DNA of 64,000 bases, taken from positions 22,047,864 to 22,111,863 of the forward strand of contig CM051028.1 of the NCBI GenBank assembly GCA_027627225.1. Direction: 5' to 3'. This DNA comes from Congeria kusceri (lineage: Eukaryota > Mollusca > Bivalvia > Myida > Dreissenidae). Made by a program: the position numbers and the translations under genes. The notes beneath the pieces are model-generated. The model made no database searches. It worked only from the letters and a program-made list of their open reading frames with translations, and was not told where the DNA came from. Positions 26,311 to 36,795 of this stretch are shown one piece after another (the first letter of the stretch is position 1; each line of letters opens with the position of its first letter).

Positions 26311-26775
26311 TATTTAGATGGTATAAGGTAGAATTGTCATAACGAATACTCGGCTTGTCCGTATGCACACTCGAATTGAATGCGACTTGATAATAATTGG
26401 AGCCATTTGTCTGTGCTTTAATTAAAGCGAAATTAGAAAATACAATGAATATTACTTTTTACTTGACTGAAACAGCATTGAGACTGCAACGTGTATGCCA
26501 TATTTATCTGACATACTAAGTGCATATCTATCCGAGGTCAATATCTAAACTAAATAGGAGGCATTTTGCCACTGCCATCACAAGTTACATCCTTCCAGAT
26601 CTTGAAAGATTACGTGTTTGTAACTTTTATTTATTTAATGCAACTCAGTGCAATTTTCTGCATAAGTGGACTTGATTAGAGCTATGCTCGGAACCAGTCA
26701 AATCTCTGCGCGGAGATTGCATTTTTGCGGTACTGAAGGATTTGTTTTAATTGCTTGTCTTAGCTCGTAAGGCGT

Positions 26776-27104
26776 AAAAAAATATGTTTGTTTCAGGTTA
26801 CATGGCCAAAACAATTAGAGCAGATATGTAGGTAAATATTTTTTCTTAATATTTTTTATTTGGTAACTGGTCAACTTGAAGATTCTAAAACTGAAGAATA
26901 TTCAAAACCTGTCTCTAATATCATAAAACATTGTTTTGAAGTGGATGCTATCAAAACAAAATACTTATTTATCCAAAAAACATTTAATTATTGGAAAGAA
27001 GTTAAATAACCAAAACAATATTTGACCCACTCAATAAAATGTTCTAGGGTCAGGGCATTTTTTAGGGTAAGTCGGGTAACCTGAAACAAACATAATTTTT
27101 TTTT
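26776..27104. mobile_element. MITE with TTTGTTTCAGGTTAC inverted ends
   Basis: 'AATATGTTTGTTTCAGGTTA' at 26780-26800 is inverted at 27077-27100 as 'TAACCTGAAACAAACAT', with T/A-rich tips. The interior is AT-rich with no ORF. About 330 bp. Confidence 0.65.
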
Positions 27105-27454
27105 CCTCAATCACACAATATTCGGAGATATTTTACCGGTATACACTGTTTTAACGCTGTTTCTGCAATGATTATTTCTGACGATGTAACCTAACACATG
27201 GTATCGGGTAACCCAAACTAGAGGTTAAATACCTACCACTCTGCCGCCAATGGTGTCACACGGGTCGTGTTTCCAACACCTTGTTTCCATTCATGGCAAC
27301 GATCTCAGGTAACTTGAACAACTCCCATACGGTCCTCAGACCAAAGTTCAGTCGTCCCAGTGTCTGACAGGCTCACAGTCGTAAAACAAGGTAACACAAA
27401 CGTCTTGCTAATACATGTACTGGTCTAGTTGAGATGAACGGAAAATACTTTTCG

Positions 27455-27679
27455 TGAATCATCACTATTATCATCATCATCAACATCATCATCATCATCA
27501 TCATCATCATCGTCGTCGTCGTCGTCGTCCTTGTCCTCCTCTTCAACATTATCATCATCATCATCATCATCATCGTCATCATCGTCATCATGGGGAAGCA
27601 GCAGCAACATCGTTGTCGTCGTCGCCCTCTTCCTCCTTCTCCTCCTCCTCATCATCATTATCATCATCACCATCATCAC

Positions 27680-27725
<46 letters not shown>

Positions 27726-27728
27726 GGT
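27455..27728. repeat. (ATC)n compound microsatellite
   Basis: ATC units with CGT, TCC and CTT interruptions. Open frames occur on both strands (polyHis, polySer, polyAsp, polyMet), as expected for a 3-bp unit, and none is supported as a gene. Confidence 0.95.
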
Positions 27729-28885
27729 GAGGTGTTATTGCATTTATAAAAAACTAAATCCATAGTCTACTTCTGGTTTCCTGTCATGCCAAGACCACTT
27801 CAAGTACAGCATAATTCAAGCGCCATAACTCCACTTCAAGCACCATAACCACTTCAAGCGCCATAACTCCACAGTTCCTGTGGCGATTTGCCTTATTATC
27901 GAACTTGGCCGTTCTATTTTGCCCACACACACTTTCACGAAGAGTAGTGAAGATCGGAAGGGGTGGGATTGGGGTGCGGTGTCGTGACTATTTTTTTTAT
28001 CTTTGTTTTTGTAATTGCTTGTTGTATATTTGTTTGACTAAATAATTTTGTTTGTTTAAATCAGTATCTTATGGTACAAAACTATATGTTTACGATTGAT
28101 TGTCAGTCTTATTTTGAAATTAGGTCGCAGTCAACAGTTGAAATAAATCGCATACGCATTACTGAAAAAGACCACTTTATTTTTATGATAAGAATATATG
28201 AATAATGCAAATATACACTGTACAAATCACGAACATATTTGAGTAAAGTATGAATCAAACGTTCAAAACACACACGTAATGTTATTCATTGCAACATGTG
28301 GCTCTGTGGTGACCGGAATTGAAATCTGTTGAAATGTAATAATGTTATTATATACTCGTGCATGTACTAGACTCGTTATGCTGTTATTTCTGTTTGGTAA
28401 TTATTTTACATTTATTTCGTAATGATTTTATGGTTTGGAAGATTAACGTGCTTTTTTTTTAGACATTTGATAATGTCATAAAAGGTTGGAGCACGTGTTA
28501 AATGTAACGTTACACGTGTCGGTTAATCAGTCAGATGGTGTCTTGGAAAATAAAAGATTCAAGTATTTGCAGGCATTGTTATAATAAGTTTTAAAGACAC
28601 ATTTAATATCAATACAACAATCATCTAAGATAATATTTCAACATTGCATGCGGCGTATTGTTTAAAATAGGCACTTTCAATAGAATATAATGACACTTAT
28701 TGTTTCATAAAATGGAATGGAATAAAATCTAAAGGGATCAAATTAGCAGTTAACATCGTTTAATATTGGGTAGAAATGCATGAGTGTCATGTATCTCTAC
28801 GAAGAGGTCCATATTAAAATATACAAATATTAAATCAAATGTAATTTTCTTGTGCGAAACGAATACTAGTTCTGTTAAGGACTTT
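27729..28885. other. Non-coding stretch
   Basis: A short imperfect repeat 'CACTTCAAGC...CCATAAC' occurs at 27785-27875. Otherwise this is AT-rich sequence with no recognised feature. Confidence 0.5.
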
Positions 28886-28889
28886 CACA

Positions 28890-30780
28890 TCGATGAAACT
28901 ACTTCAGATAACGACTATTAAATGCACAAGTCTTGTGCTTGTTTTGGTAAAGACTATTAAATGCAAAGGACTTGTTCTTCGTTTGTTAATGACTATTGCA
29001 TGCAAACTAATTGTTCCTCGTTTAATAAAGACTACTGCATGCAGATTACTTGAACTTGTTCTGATAAAGACTATTACATGCCAACTGCTTGAACTTGTTC
29101 TGATAAAGACGAATATATGCAGACTACTTGAATTTGGTCTGATAAAGACCTCTACATGCAGACTACGTGAACTTGGTCTCATAAATACTACTACATGCAA
29201 ACTGCTTGAACTTAATCTGATAAAGACTTCTACATGCAAACTGCTTGAACTTGTTCTGATAAAGACTACGACATGCAAACTGCTTGAACTTGGTCTGATA
29301 AAGAGTACTAAATGAAAACTGCTTGAACTTGGTCTCATAAAGAGTGCTATATGCAAACTGCTTGAACTTGGTCTGATAAAGACTACTACATGCAAACTGC
29401 TTGAACTTGTTCTGATAAAGACTATTACATGCAAACTGCTTGAATTTGGTCTGATAAAGAGTACTAAATGAAAACTGCTTGAACTTGGTCTCATAAAGAG
29501 TGCTATATGCAAACTGCTTGAACTTGGTCTGATAAAGACTACTATATGCAAACTGCTTGAACTTGTTCTGATAAAGGCTATTACATGCAAACTGCTTGAA
29601 TTTGGTCTGATAAAGACTACGACATGCAAACTTCTTGAACATGGTCTGATAAGACTACTACATGCAAACTGCTTGAACTTGTTCTGATAAAGACTATTAC
29701 ACGCAAACTGCTTGAATTTGGTGTGATAAAGACGAATACATGCTGACTGCTTGAACTTGGTCTCTTAAAGAGTGCTACATGCAAACTGCTTGAACTTGGT
29801 CTCTTAAAGAGTGCTACATGCAAACTGCTTGAACTTGGTCTCTTAAAGAGTGCTACATGCAAACTGCTTGAACTTGGTCTCTTAAAGAGTGCTACATGCA
29901 AACTTCTTGGAGTTGGTCTCATAAAGACTTCTACATGCAGACTACTTGAATTTGGTCTGATAAGTACTACTACATGCAAACTGCTTGAACTTGGTCTCTT
30001 AAAGAGTGCTACATGCAAACTGCTTGAACTTGGTCTCTTAAAGAGTGCTACATGCAAACTGCTTGGATTTGGTCTCATAAAGACTTCTACATGCAGACTA
30101 CTTGAATTTGGTCTGATAAAGACTACTACATGCAAACTGCTTAAACTTTCCTGATAAAGACTACGACATGCAAACTGCTTGAACTTGGTCTCTTAAAGAC
30201 TACTACATGCAAACTGCTTGGATTTGGTCTCATAAAGACTTCTACATGCAGACTACGTGAATTTGGTCTGATAAAGACTACTACATGCAAACTGCTTGAA
30301 CTTGGTCTGATAAAGACTACTACATGCAAACTGCTTGAACTTGTTCTGATAATGACTACTACATGCAAACTGCTTGAACTTGTTCTGATAAAGACTATTA
30401 TAAGCAAACTGCTTGAATTTGGTCTGATAAAGACGAATACATTCAGACTACTTGAACTTGGTCTCATAAAGACTATTATATGCAAACTGCTTGATTTTGG
30501 TCTGATAAAGACTACTATATGCAAACTGCTTGAATTTGATCTCATAAAGACTACTACATGCATACTATTTGAATTTGGTCTGAAATAGACTACTACATGC
30601 AAATTGCTTGAACTTGGTCTCATAAAGACTACTACATACAGATTACTTGAATTTGGTCTGAAAAGACTACTACATGCAAACTGCTTGAACTTGGTCTTAT
30701 AAAGACTACTGCATGCAGATTACTTGAATTTGGTCTCATAAAGACTACTACATGCAAACTGCTTGAACTTGGTATGATAA
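28890..30780. repeat. 1.9-kb minisatellite, 39-bp unit, about 48 copies
   Basis: The consensus unit contains 'GACTACTACATGCAAACTGC' followed by 'TTGAACTTGGTCTGATAAA'. Variants (GAGTGCTACATGC, TCTTAAAGAG, GACTTCTACATGCAGACTAC) are arranged in local blocks, which suggests repeated segmental expansion. The left edge (28890-29040) is the most diverged. A unit of 39 bp is a multiple of three, so several frames stay open for 140-240 codons on both strands, for example repeats of 'LIKTTTCKLLELG' on plus and 'HVVVFIRPSSSSL' on minus. Translation of either strand is not supported by splice sites or a start context. Confidence 0.93.
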
Positions 30781-31560
30781 AAAATATTGTATACAATTAA
30801 ATATTGTATTTCTAAATATATTTAGGAATAGTTCCTTGTGTAGAGGACTGGTATCTTATCGAGGACTGTCGAAATCATTAAACTCCTTTTTTATCTAAAC
30901 ATTCTATGACTCTCTTTATTACAAGGCTGAAAATATTTTCTCTACTTTTTAAAATACGTATCTGTTAATCACACTTGTTTGTCTATTGAACTATTTTGTT
31001 TTGGCAACTGTGATTTCCTTTATTTGAAAATTATTTAAGTAAAATAATTCTTATCATATAAAGCTGATTTACACTGAAATATATTATATTTGCGACTCTT
31101 CAAATCTAATGTATGAACCCCTTTTAACATAAGCTGTTTCTCTGAAATTTTCTCAGGGCAGTGGTCCTATGATTTATGTGTCTGCAACTTTGTTAACATC
31201 TTAAAATTATGCTTCAAATTCCAGCCATGGAATTTCCTAAATCGACGGTTTCCGTCAGGTAGCTATGATGCAGTTTGTGTAAAGATACATGGACAGTTGG
31301 CCTATGCAAATCCAGGTTATTTATAAGGGCGACAACTCAAACGTTTCTATATTCCTGGTTTGATGACAGTTGTATCCCTCGGCTATAATGAATAACACAA
31401 TATCATTTATTATTATCGTCAGAACAATACACAAAGATGCACTACTAGGTATTTTAGATGCGCGCCCGTAAATAGACATGTCCTAAAGTTACATATGGCA
31501 AGCAAAAATTGTTCGCGCAACTGAATAGATTACACAGCGGATTATCTATTAAAAGTTGTA
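30781..31560. other. Non-coding stretch
   Basis: No feature recognised between the minisatellite and the pentanucleotide array. Confidence 0.5.
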
Positions 31561-31574
31561 AAGTGGTAAAAATA

Positions 31575-31918
31575 AGTACCGTACCATACCGTATGATACG
31601 ATACCATACCGTACCGTACCTTACCGCACCGTACCATACCGTACATCACCCCACCCCACCCGACCCCACCATGCTATATCATACCGTACCGTAGCGTACC
31701 GTACCGTAGCGTACCGTACCGTAGCGTACCGTACCGTACCGTACCGCACCGCACCGCACCGCACCGCACCGCACCGCACCGCACCGCACCGCACCGCACC
31801 GCACCGCATCACACCGCACCACACCACACCACACCACACCACACCACACCACACCACACCATACCATACCATACCATACCATACCATACCATACCATACC
31901 TCACTGTACCGTAGGGTA
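31575..31918. repeat. Pentanucleotide satellite in four sequence zones
   Basis: From left to right the unit changes from GTACC (with CATACC variants) to about 13 GCACC units, then ACACC units, then ATACC units, and back to GTACC. Each zone is internally homogeneous. The minus-strand frames through it (Gly/Trp/Tyr/Cys/Val repeats) are by-products. A short (TCTG)n run follows at 31975-31996. The reverse-complement family (GGTAC)n recurs at about 40050-40240. Confidence 0.95.
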
Positions 31919-32675
31919 CCGTATTGTAAGTTTCCGCACCACATCGCGGTATTATCAATTGATTGATCGATGTGTCTGTCTGTCTGTCTGTCTGTCTCTC
32001 TGCCATTGTAAGCAATAGACGGACGAACAAATGAATGGACAAACGACCAACGGACCGACCTAGACAATAAAATAACAACGTAACGATGATAATAATACTG
32101 ATGATTAATTCATTCGTTCGTTCTTTCGCTCGTCCGTCTGTCCGGTAGGTCCATCTCTTATACTCATATCTTTTATCTACTTTTCTGAAAAACACGCATT
32201 CACACGTATTTTACCCTTCCAAAATTATCTAATCGGCAAACTGGACAGGAATGAAAGTTTGGTATGTTACACATTATTGAATAGGTAACCTGACAATGAA
32301 TTGTTTATATTTGGTGTAAACGCCAGCGATGTTACTACGTTTACCGCGTCTCAGTGATATGATTGTGACCTACACATTATTAAATACGAAGAAGATAAAG
32401 TGTTCCCGGCATTCAGCGATCTACCGAGCTATATTGCTTAGCGAACATCACCAGCAGAAAGTAACCATAAGACGGCATTGTAGATGCGAGCACCAAAAAC
32501 GCAAACATGTTATAAGAAAGTAGAATGTAAAATGAATAAAAAGGAAACGGGTTCACTGGTTTATCCGCGACACACTGAACAAAACTGTTTAGTTCAGCAA
32601 CGAGTATATGTTCTAATACCTCGTGTGAAAAATACTCTAATGGATTGTGATTTGTCCAGTTTCTAGGTTCCATTG

Positions 32676-34617
32676 TCACAGTGGATAAACGAACTGTACG
32701 CCGACCGGATATGGCGATTTGATGTCAATAGAACAGAGTAAAATTCAAAACGTGGGTACGTGAAATCTGATATATTTTGCATATTTCAACACCTTTGAGC
32801 TACGTGAGGTTTTATATCCTATCAAGGAATACCTTCTTTACCTATTGGGATGCATCAAATGTCTGTCGTCGTTCAAACATTGCCGAATTCACTTACAATC
32901 AATCTCGTTTTGTCGTTTTCATACTGACCGATTTCTTGAAGATTTTTTGGGGGGCATTTAAGTGCATATTCCTATGAATATTCAACATTAAAAAGCTTAA
33001 AAATATATTTACTTTGCAAAAACGGTGACATATACTGTCTGAGTCTTAGCTTTGTATACAATTGATTGTAAAGTATGCACGGTGAACAATTCGACAACTG
33101 TACGTCTCGTGCATAAAATCAACACATGATCTGTACACGACTTGCGATTGTACTGTATCGTTTCTTATGATTATCTATTTGGGATTCAATACATATTTTG
33201 CAATATTTAAAGGCCTAGTTTAAGGAATGTATGGCGTCTCTGTGGTGTATTCCACTCAGTGTATCGGTACACCATAAAATCTCTTATCATTATCTGCAAT
33301 ATTTTCTCTTAACTGACTGAGCAATAGCTAAGTACACTGTTTCCTCTGCAGCAGTGTATTGATTCCAGCTGATAAGAGTCACCACACTGTGACCACAGCA
33401 GGGTGTCAATACACAGGGCTACAATACCCCAGATTTGGGTGGGGTTCAAATAAAGAAGGATTAAACTAGGCCTTTAATCAACTGTCTACGACAAAATCTA
33501 TGCGTTCTATTCATTCTCAAGGTCAGGTTAACCTGACAGTAAATGTGTAGTTATTCGCAAAACATTTGTGTTGACTGCATACTTGTGTACAAGTTGCTTC
33601 CCTTTGATTTTTACCTGGTACTTAGCTAAAAGTGTTGCGGTAATTTCACGGTATGTCGTTTCACAACGTATGTATTGCTAGTGAAATAAATGCTTGAAAT
33701 TGCTTTCATATCCTAAATTTTAATGTGTATTAATAATTGTTTTCTATAGAAAAGTATTTTGAACAAACTTTCGTCATTTTCTCTTGTTAACACTGTGCAT
33801 TTTCGTGTCGAAATCCAGGTAAATATTCAATTTACTGGTTTGGTTTAAGCATTTGTGTAATAAGTAATTGCTTACTATTTGAAACATTCACTCTTATGAT
33901 TTTTATTTCTTTTTTTGGTAGTTTTTTACCATTCTACACATATGGACACTGATGGTTATATCTACACATGTCTACATTCCATTTATAGCCTCCGTTCTAT
34001 GTCTTTAAAATACAATAACTGTTTTAATCTTTATCTGCAATACAACACAGTAGCACGTAATGATACGTCGTAATCACCTGTAAAATGAAAAAAAACCCAC
34101 TTCATATCATCGCAGGAACGTACAGAATCTTCACAAGACATGGTACAGAACACATTCGTTAAATCGCAAGTACGGTTCAGTATCATCTGCAAGAAACGTG
34201 GAATCGGAATATTTAAGCTCCGCTTTAAATGACTTGTAATTAGCTCAAAATCGTGATTTATTATAAAACTCAATTACAGTAAATTGTTATACAGATAACA
34301 GCACAAAAAAAACAAACGCCTGAAAACGAAGAAAATCAGCAAAATTCCTATTTTTGTTCTTGTGTAAAGCTGACCTTGCTACACACTGTTATGATTAACA
34401 GGATATTATACTGTCAAATGCTTATTTAAGTTATTCAGGATGATGTATGTAGAACAGATAATTTGTTTGAAACAAGATACATAAAAATCAATTTGCATGC
34501 ATTGTGTTGCATCCAAAATATTACCTCTTTTTCATCAACCATGTTTCGAATTTTACACTGTTCTATTGACAGCCAATCGCAATATCCGGTCAGCGTACAG
34601 TTCGTTTATCCGCTGTG
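32676..34617. mobile_element. 1.94-kb element with about 80-bp inverted ends
   Basis: The left end (about 32676-32759: 'TCACAGTGGATAAACGAACT', 'GACCGGATAT', 'GTCAATAGAACAG') is inverted at the right (about 34540-34617: 'CTGTTCTATTGACAG', 'ATATCCGGTCAGCGTACAG', 'TTCGTTTATCCGCTGTGA'). No transposase is recognised inside. The longest internal frame is 80 codons at 34031-34273. It contains a nested TTAA MITE at 33211-33473. Probably a non-autonomous DNA transposon. Target duplication is unclear (TTG on each side at most). Confidence 0.75.
33211..33473. mobile_element. TTAA-flanked 263-bp MITE nested in a larger element
   Basis: Ends AGGCCTAGTTTAA and TTAAACTAGGCCT are exact inverses, with TTAA directly outside each (33207-33210; 33474-33477). 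No ORF. The TTAA duplication suggests mobilisation by a Kolobok or piggyBac-type transposase. Confidence 0.8.
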
Positions 34618-34734
34618 ATTGTGTTTGTAGCGTTTGTAGTTTTGTCGTGTTCCATTGACACATTGCATATTGATTTGTTTACTTGTGTTTTCGGTGGCAC
34701 AGAAGTGACATGCACAACTCTTTTTGGTATCTCG

Positions 34735-34980
34735 TTCCCACGAGATACTAAGTCGAGGGAACGAGATACTAAGTCAAGGGAACGAGATACTAACTCGAGG
34801 GAACGACATACTAACTCGAGGGAACGAGATACTAAGTTAAGGGAACGAGATACTAACTCGATGGAACGAGATACTTACTCGAGGGAACGAGATATTAAGT
34901 CCAGGGAATGAGATACTAAGTCGAGGGAACGAGTTAGTATCTCGTTCCCTCGACATAGTTAACTCGTTCCCACGAGTTAG
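34735..34980. repeat. 21-bp minisatellite with an inverted tail
   Basis: About nine units of GAGATACTAAGTCGAGGGAA(C) are followed at 34925-34980 by the inverse sense, 'GAGTTAGTATCTCGTTCCCT' and 'AACTCGTTCCCACGAGTTAG'. The array can therefore fold back on itself. It directly abuts the integrase-like remnant that starts at 34994. The frame through it encodes repeats of RDTKSRE, with no support as protein. Confidence 0.9.
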
Positions 34981-34993
34981 AGAACCAATCAAA

Positions 34994-35325
34994 TTGTTCC
35001 GTATATTGTTTGTAAAAACTATCAGAAACGATCATATTGTCAGATATTTTCGAGAAGGACTTTCTTATCGCCAAATTAGTTTTGTTATGCTAAACACACA
35101 TGGCGTGTCGATATCGGTACGTCAAATACACAATATCTTGCGCTCGTTTGATTTGAAGAAAAGAGATTATAGTGATATTAAGACTGTGATATATTTCATT
35201 CTCAAAGAACTCGAACAGTCGGGTGGCAACACGGCTATAGAATTTGGAGACAGCGATGTTTGGTAAACGGACTGAGGGCGCGGACTCGTGATGTGCACAC
35301 TGTTCTTCAAACATGTGACCCATAA
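34994..35325 (+). pseudogene. Integrase-core gene remnant, N-terminal exon (frameshifted)
   Basis: The first frame gives a helix-turn-helix-like N-terminus: 'IVRYFREGLSYRQISFVMLN', then 'VSISVRQIHNILRSFDLKKR' and 'DYSDIKTVIYFILKELEQSG'. At about 35222-35233 the family-like continuation moves to another frame: 'GYRIWRQRCLVNGLRARTRD' then 'VHTVLQTCDP', up to a stop at 35323. The shift equals loss of one base. This order matches animal integrase-core proteins in which GYR...LDP precedes the WHIDxYDKLKPYG block. A T|GTGACC donor near 35314 would restore phase to the next exon but is weak. The start codon is uncertain. Confidence 0.7.
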
Positions 35326-36289
35326 TGTAATTTTGGTATCAAAATGATTTTTAAATAACTAATACATTAAATGTGAACACTTCTACTTAAGCAGACCCCA
35401 GAACTACTTAGCGGGTATTCCATGTGCACGCGAACGTATACGTGAACGTAAAAGGACGCGTGTACGTGAAAAAATCGCAGACCAAAGATACTGTTGGCCA
35501 TATTCCATGTGTCCGTTGCGTAAACATGAATTCCGTGTACATGAAACTTCGCTCCTTGCGTGTGTTTTTTTTACGTTAACGGGCATTCATTTTAAAAACA
35601 ATATTTAACGAAACACGGGTTTAACCGTCATTTCAATGGCACTGTATTTCTCTTTTTTTCCAATTCACGCGTGACTCAAGTGGTAAGAATGGAGTATTGA
35701 TCCTTAAGCGGTCGATGAATTAAAGCTTCTTGATGATGGATATGGTAGTCTCGGCCAATGCGACAAAACAATGATTTGGCTTAAATACACGTAATTAATA
35801 ATCAGTCAAGTTTATTTGGCCTATACAAAGTTATATAGCAAAAAACAAACGTATAGAACATAATGACATGGTAAATAAATAAAATTGAATGTGATGAAAA
35901 ATATGGTACAAATTAATATTTGTAAAATTATGCAAATATATCTAATAAATAATACACAATATATATATAGTTATTCTATAATAAGTTTACACAAAAATTT
36001 TGTAAATTAATGCAAATCTAGTAGAAATACCTAATACATGTAATACGTTTAGTAGAAGAATTGTATAACTATTTAAGAATATACATATATATAAACCTAA
36101 CCCATACTGATCACGAAGTACAATATTTACTAATCTGTACACGTCATGTCTTTCCCGCGTGATGATCACCTATACGAAACAAAATAAGAATGCAACCATC
36201 GAATTTAGCACACATAAAACACTGGTAACGTCTGAAATCGGGTGCGTGTTTCGCCTGTCATACTTGGAGTCCGATAACTTTATTTTCAG
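35326..36289 (+). other. Intron-like gap of the integrase-core remnant
   Basis: AT-rich sequence between two exons of the remnant, with no extra exon recognised. It ends in a pyrimidine-rich acceptor TTTATTTTCAG. Confidence 0.5.
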
Positions 36290-36795
36290 GTATACGGCAA
36301 AGAACTGCTTACAGATTTATTAGAAGGGTATACTTCGCTGCTGGCCCAAACTTCTTCTGGCACATCGACTGGTACGATAAACTGAAGCCATATGGGCTTT
36401 ATATACACGGGTGCCTGTGTGGATATAGCAGGAAGGTGATTTGGTTAAACGTTTATACCACAAACAACAACCCTAGGGTGATTGGAGGTTACTTTTTGGA
36501 GGCTGTGGAGAGAAACGGTGGTGCTGCCTACATGATCAGGGGCGACTTCGGTACTGAAAATGTACTGGTAAAAGACATGCAAAACTGGTTTCGCAGGCAT
36601 GGTGACCTAAGCATATCATACCTCGAAGGAGCAAGCACGCAAAACCAAAGAATAGAAGCTTGGTGGGGCTATTTGCGACGGCAGCATAACCAGCACTGGG
36701 TGGATATTTTCAAGAATCTCCAGGACAACGGCGAATTCTCTGCCTCTGACCTAGACAAGAACACGATCCCGTTATGCTTTATGGCATCGATTCAG
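36290..36795 (+). pseudogene. Integrase-core gene remnant, central catalytic exon
   Basis: Intact 168-codon exon between acceptor TATTTTCAG and donor CAG|GTATGT. It encodes 'RRVYFAAGPNFFWHIDWYDK', 'LKPYGLYIHGCLCGYSRKVI', 'TTNNNPRVIGGYFLEAVERN', 'MIRGDFGTENVLVKDMQNWF' and 'STQNQRIEAWWGYLRRQHNQ'. The Asp of WHID, the Asp of GDFGTEN and the Glu of QRIEAWW are the likely DDE triad of a retroviral-integrase-like fold. I recognise this as the animal 'integrase core domain' family, which carries introns and is seen in fish and invertebrates. Its role is unknown; transposon or domesticated origin is inference. Flanking exons are broken. Confidence 0.82.

Noticed and set aside
28893..30623. Long repeat ORFs on both strands of the 39-bp array
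   Set aside because: No start context, splice sites or bias to one frame. Openness follows from the repeat period. Kept only as a finding to test.
28890..30780. CRISPR-like array
   Set aside because: Units are contiguous without unique spacers and the genome is animal.
31621..32195. Gly/Trp/Tyr-rich minus ORFs
   Set aside because: Read from the pentanucleotide satellite and its flank; low complexity with no support.
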